In this document: one piece after another, positions 5,464 to 7,031 of the stretch
How positions within the stretch are numbered: the stretch's first letter is position 1
Layout: every line of letters starts with the position of its first letter
Assembly (NCBI GenBank): GCA_018657655.1
Contig: JABHWQ010000027.1
Coordinates: forward strand, 1 to 7,031
Direction of reading: 5' to 3'
Origin: Chloroflexota bacterium
Lineage (GTDB): Bacteria; Chloroflexota; Dehalococcoidia; SZUA-161; SpSt-899
DNA length: 7,031 bases
Notes under the pieces: generated by a model
Databases searched by the model: none
What the model was told of the DNA's origin: nothing
Seen by the model: only the letters and a program-made list of their open reading frames with translations
Made by a program: the position numbers and the translations under genes

Positions 5464-6521
5464 GATTCTTCCCTGGCCACCTTGATGAATATCTCGTTTA
5501 GCGATGGTGTGGATACTTCGAAACGGTCGATGGTCACTCCCCTCTCAACCAACCGACTGAGTATCTGGTTTGCCGAGGTATCCTGGTTCAGAAACAACTC
5601 AACGTAGCTGCCGTGATCCTTCACCTCTGCTACACCGGGAAGGTTGTCGATCGAACCGTTGTATTCCAGGAAAACAGAATTATTGCGAAATCGCGATCGT
5701 ATCTCATGTAGTTCACCGTGAAGCACGACACTTCCCTTGTTGATCATGAGTACCCGGTCGCAGAGAGCTTCAACTTCGTTCATCTGGTGGGTGCTCAGAA
5801 TGATGGTTCGGCCACATTCTTTGAGTTCGAGGATGATGGTTTTGAGCATTTCCCGGTTGACCGGGTCCAACCCGGAAAAAGGTTCGTCCAGGATAATCAG
5901 TTCGGGATCGTGTATTACCGTGGCGGCAAGCTGGATAATCTGACTCATGCCTTTGCTGAGTTGCTCGATCTTTTTCCCTTTGTGAGGTGACATCCCAAGG
6001 CGATCCAGCCATTGGTCTCGGACCTTTCCGGCTTCTTCGGGGAGCAGGCCTTTTAACTGAGCCATGTATCGTAATGATTCGGCTACCGCGATTTTTCGGT
6101 AGAGACCCCTTTCCTCCGGTAGATAGCCTATAGTATCTCTGGTATCCTGACCGGCAGACGCACCCAGAATGGTTATTTGACCGGAATCCGCCCCGATGAT
6201 ATCCATGAGCATACGGATGGCGGTGGTTTTACCGGCGCCATTGGGGCCCACAATTCCCAGTATTTCGCCGGACCGGACCTCAAAGGAGACATCGTTAACA
6301 GCATGGGTGCCGTTAAAGGATTTATGTACATGGGAGACTGCCACTGTGGTGGTACCGGTGGGTAACGTGCTGATTCGCAATGGGGCTGAGGATTTTAACC
6401 CGGTGGATTCGGGGGCGCTTTTCAAGTCGGGCGGGAATTCTTCGCTTTGTTTGCGCTGCCGGTATCGAAACAGAACGAATACTGCTGTCACCGCCAATAT
6501 CGCCAGAGCCATTGTTTCCAT
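5460..6521 (-). CDS. ABC exporter ATP-binding protein with N-terminal membrane helix (NatA-like)
   Basis: The nucleotide-binding domain is complete. Walker A GPNGAGKTT lies at 92-100, the Q-loop replacement YLPEERGLY at 133-141, the signature LSKGMSQ at 188-194, Walker B LIILDEP at 208-214 with catalytic Glu213, the D-loop SGLD at 216-219, and the switch His245 in STHQ. A C-terminal extension (about 275-353) fits the DUF4162-type domain common in NatA/YhaQ-like ATPases. The unusual part is the first 58 residues: a hydrophobic helix (about 4-18, ALAILAVTAVFVLF) then basic RYRQRKQ and a polar linker before the domain begins near 60. Typical family members start almost directly with the ABC domain, at about 300 aa. 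The start at 6521 has no good ribosome binding site. The ATG three codons later (6512) has GGA close by and keeps the helix. It energises the permease encoded immediately downstream. Confidence 0.92.
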   Translation of the reverse strand: METMALAILAVTAVFVLFRYRQRKQSEEFPPDLKSAPESTGLKSSAPLRISTLPTGTTTVAVSHVHKSFNGTHAVNDVSFEVRSGEILGIVGPNGAGKTTAIRMLMDIIGADSGQITILGASAGQDTRDTIGYLPEERGLYRKIAVAESLRYMAQLKGLLPEEAGKVRDQWLDRLGMSPHKGKKIEQLSKGMSQIIQLAATVIHDPELIILDEPFSGLDPVNREMLKTIILELKECGRTIILSTHQMNEVEALCDRVLMINKGSVVLHGELHEIRSRFRNNSVFLEYNGSIDNLPGVAEVKDHGSYVELFLNQDTSANQILSRLVERGVTIDRFEVSTPSLNEIFIKVAREES

Positions 6522-6560
6522 AGTGCTGTTTTCTGATATCTATCACGGAATTTGATTGCT

Positions 6561-6590
6561 AATACAATAGTAACATATGGAAGATATCAA
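6561..6590 (-). promoter_or_regulatory. Possible promoter of the ABC exporter operon
   Basis: TTGATA (6590-6585) is followed after 18 bp by TGTATT (6566-6561) on the minus strand. The -35 box is a fair match and the -10 box matches at four of six positions, so this is weak. It lies 40-69 bp upstream of the ATPase start, where a promoter would be expected if the operon is not read through from the ACT-domain gene. Confidence 0.3.
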
Positions 6591-6600
6591 AGATGGGGAG

Positions 6601-6650
6601 ATCGGACACATAAATAGATGATGTCCAATTGGCACACAAGTTGGTGTGGG
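6601..6650. repeat. Two inverted repeats upstream of the ABC exporter operon
   Basis: ATCGGACA (6601-6608) and TGTCCAAT (6622-6629) form an 8-bp stem, with one G-T pair, around a 13-base loop. Next to it, CACAC (6633-6637) and GTGTG (6644-6648) form a 5-bp stem with a 6-base loop. Neither is followed by a T-run on the minus strand. They lie between the ACT gene stop and the putative exporter promoter and could be operator sites or RNA hairpins. Confidence 0.3.
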
Positions 6651-6684
6651 AGGATTTTTGATGACTTAGATACGAGCAACTTTG

Positions 6685-7031
6685 TCAGAGGGCATAAATC
6701 TCGTTGCCAAAGGTTGTAACCCAGTTCTTTTTCAGAACTCCTAAAGCATCTTCGGTTCGGTCCACGCCCATAATCACGATGGGCTGTTCGCTCGCTCCCC
6801 TGCCAAGGAACGTGTACAAATACAGTACATTGATGTTGGATTCTCTTAATGGTTTGAGTACGGCTTGAAGAGCGCCGGGATGATCGGGGATTTCCACTGC
6901 CAGTACTTCTTTCACTCTCACGGTGTAGCCGTGGCTTTGAAGGACGTTGACTGTTTTTTCGGGGTCATCTGTTACAAATCTTACCGTACTGATATCGGAA
7001 GTATCAGCCACCGAGATAGCCCGAATATTTA
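6685..7031 (-). CDS. Tandem ACT-domain protein, N-terminus cut by window edge
   Basis: The frame stays open to the right edge, so the apparent GTG start at 7011 is internal: codons before it read NIRAIS, a typical end of the first helix of an ACT domain. 114 residues are visible. They cover the second half of ACT domain one (NIRAIS, then VADTSDISTVRFVTDD, ending near GYTVRVKEV) and all of domain two, beginning VLAVEIPDHPGALQAVL with the conserved DHPGAL ligand-loop motif and continuing NINVLYLYTF, then VIMGVD and a final helix. The family is usually about 143 aa, so roughly 30 residues are missing. ACT pairs bind amino acids and regulate enzymes; in anaerobes this stand-alone type is often encoded next to indolepyruvate:ferredoxin oxidoreductase or phenylacetate-CoA ligase genes. 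That context would lie outside the window and is inferred. There is no close functional link to the exporter genes downstream. Confidence 0.88.
   Translation of the reverse strand, partial: NIRAISVADTSDISTVRFVTDDPEKTVNVLQSHGYTVRVKEVLAVEIPDHPGALQAVLKPLRESNINVLYLYTFLGRGASEQPIVIMGVDRTEDALGVLKKNWVTTFGNEIYAL

Noticed and set aside
5718..6012. ORFs on both strands inside the ATPase gene
   Set aside because: All are shadows of the ATPase coding frame, which carries the complete ABC motifs.

Overview
The window (about 7 kb, moderate GC) looks like chromosome from an anaerobic Gram-positive bacterium, most likely a clostridial Firmicute. Supporting signs are strong AGGTGA/GGAAGG-type ribosome binding sites, TTG and GTG starts, a NatA/NatB-type ABC-2 exporter and a tandem-ACT protein of the kind common in anaerobic Clostridia. 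The lineage is an inference from gene style, not from a marker gene. Every gene I can support is on the minus strand, so transcription runs from high to low coordinates. There are no RNA genes, insertion sequences, CRISPR arrays or phage genes.

In order of transcription: (1) the C-terminal part of a tandem ACT-domain protein enters from the right edge (7031-6685). (2) A 163-bp gap with inverted repeats leads to a two-gene ABC exporter operon whose start and stop overlap as ATGA: an ATPase with an unusual N-terminal membrane helix (6521-5460) and a six-helix ABC-2 permease (5463-4252). (3) A well-formed sigma-A-like promoter (4196-4168) precedes a divergent protein-kinase-like gene (4101-3103). 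(4) A short two-helix membrane ORF interrupted by an in-frame TGA follows (3018-2845). (5) A gamma-carbonic-anhydrase-like hexapeptide protein (2678-2142) has Arg at the position of the third zinc-binding His.

(6) Another good promoter (2049-2021) drives an unrecognised 151-aa protein (1981-1526), then a double zinc-ribbon protein with an uncertain N-terminus (1456-1091). (7) Beyond it lies an 88-codon reading frame interrupted by TAG with no normal start codon (1048-782). (8) Finally a class 3 lipase starts at a GTG (712) and runs off the left edge before its catalytic His.

The best leads are the two small coding-like frames that each continue through one in-frame stop (TGA at 2982-2980, TAG at 961-959). 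They could be decayed genes, sequence errors or recoded genes. Secondary leads are the altered catalytic residues in the carbonic-anhydrase-like and kinase-like proteins. I see no convincing, wholly new multi-gene system.
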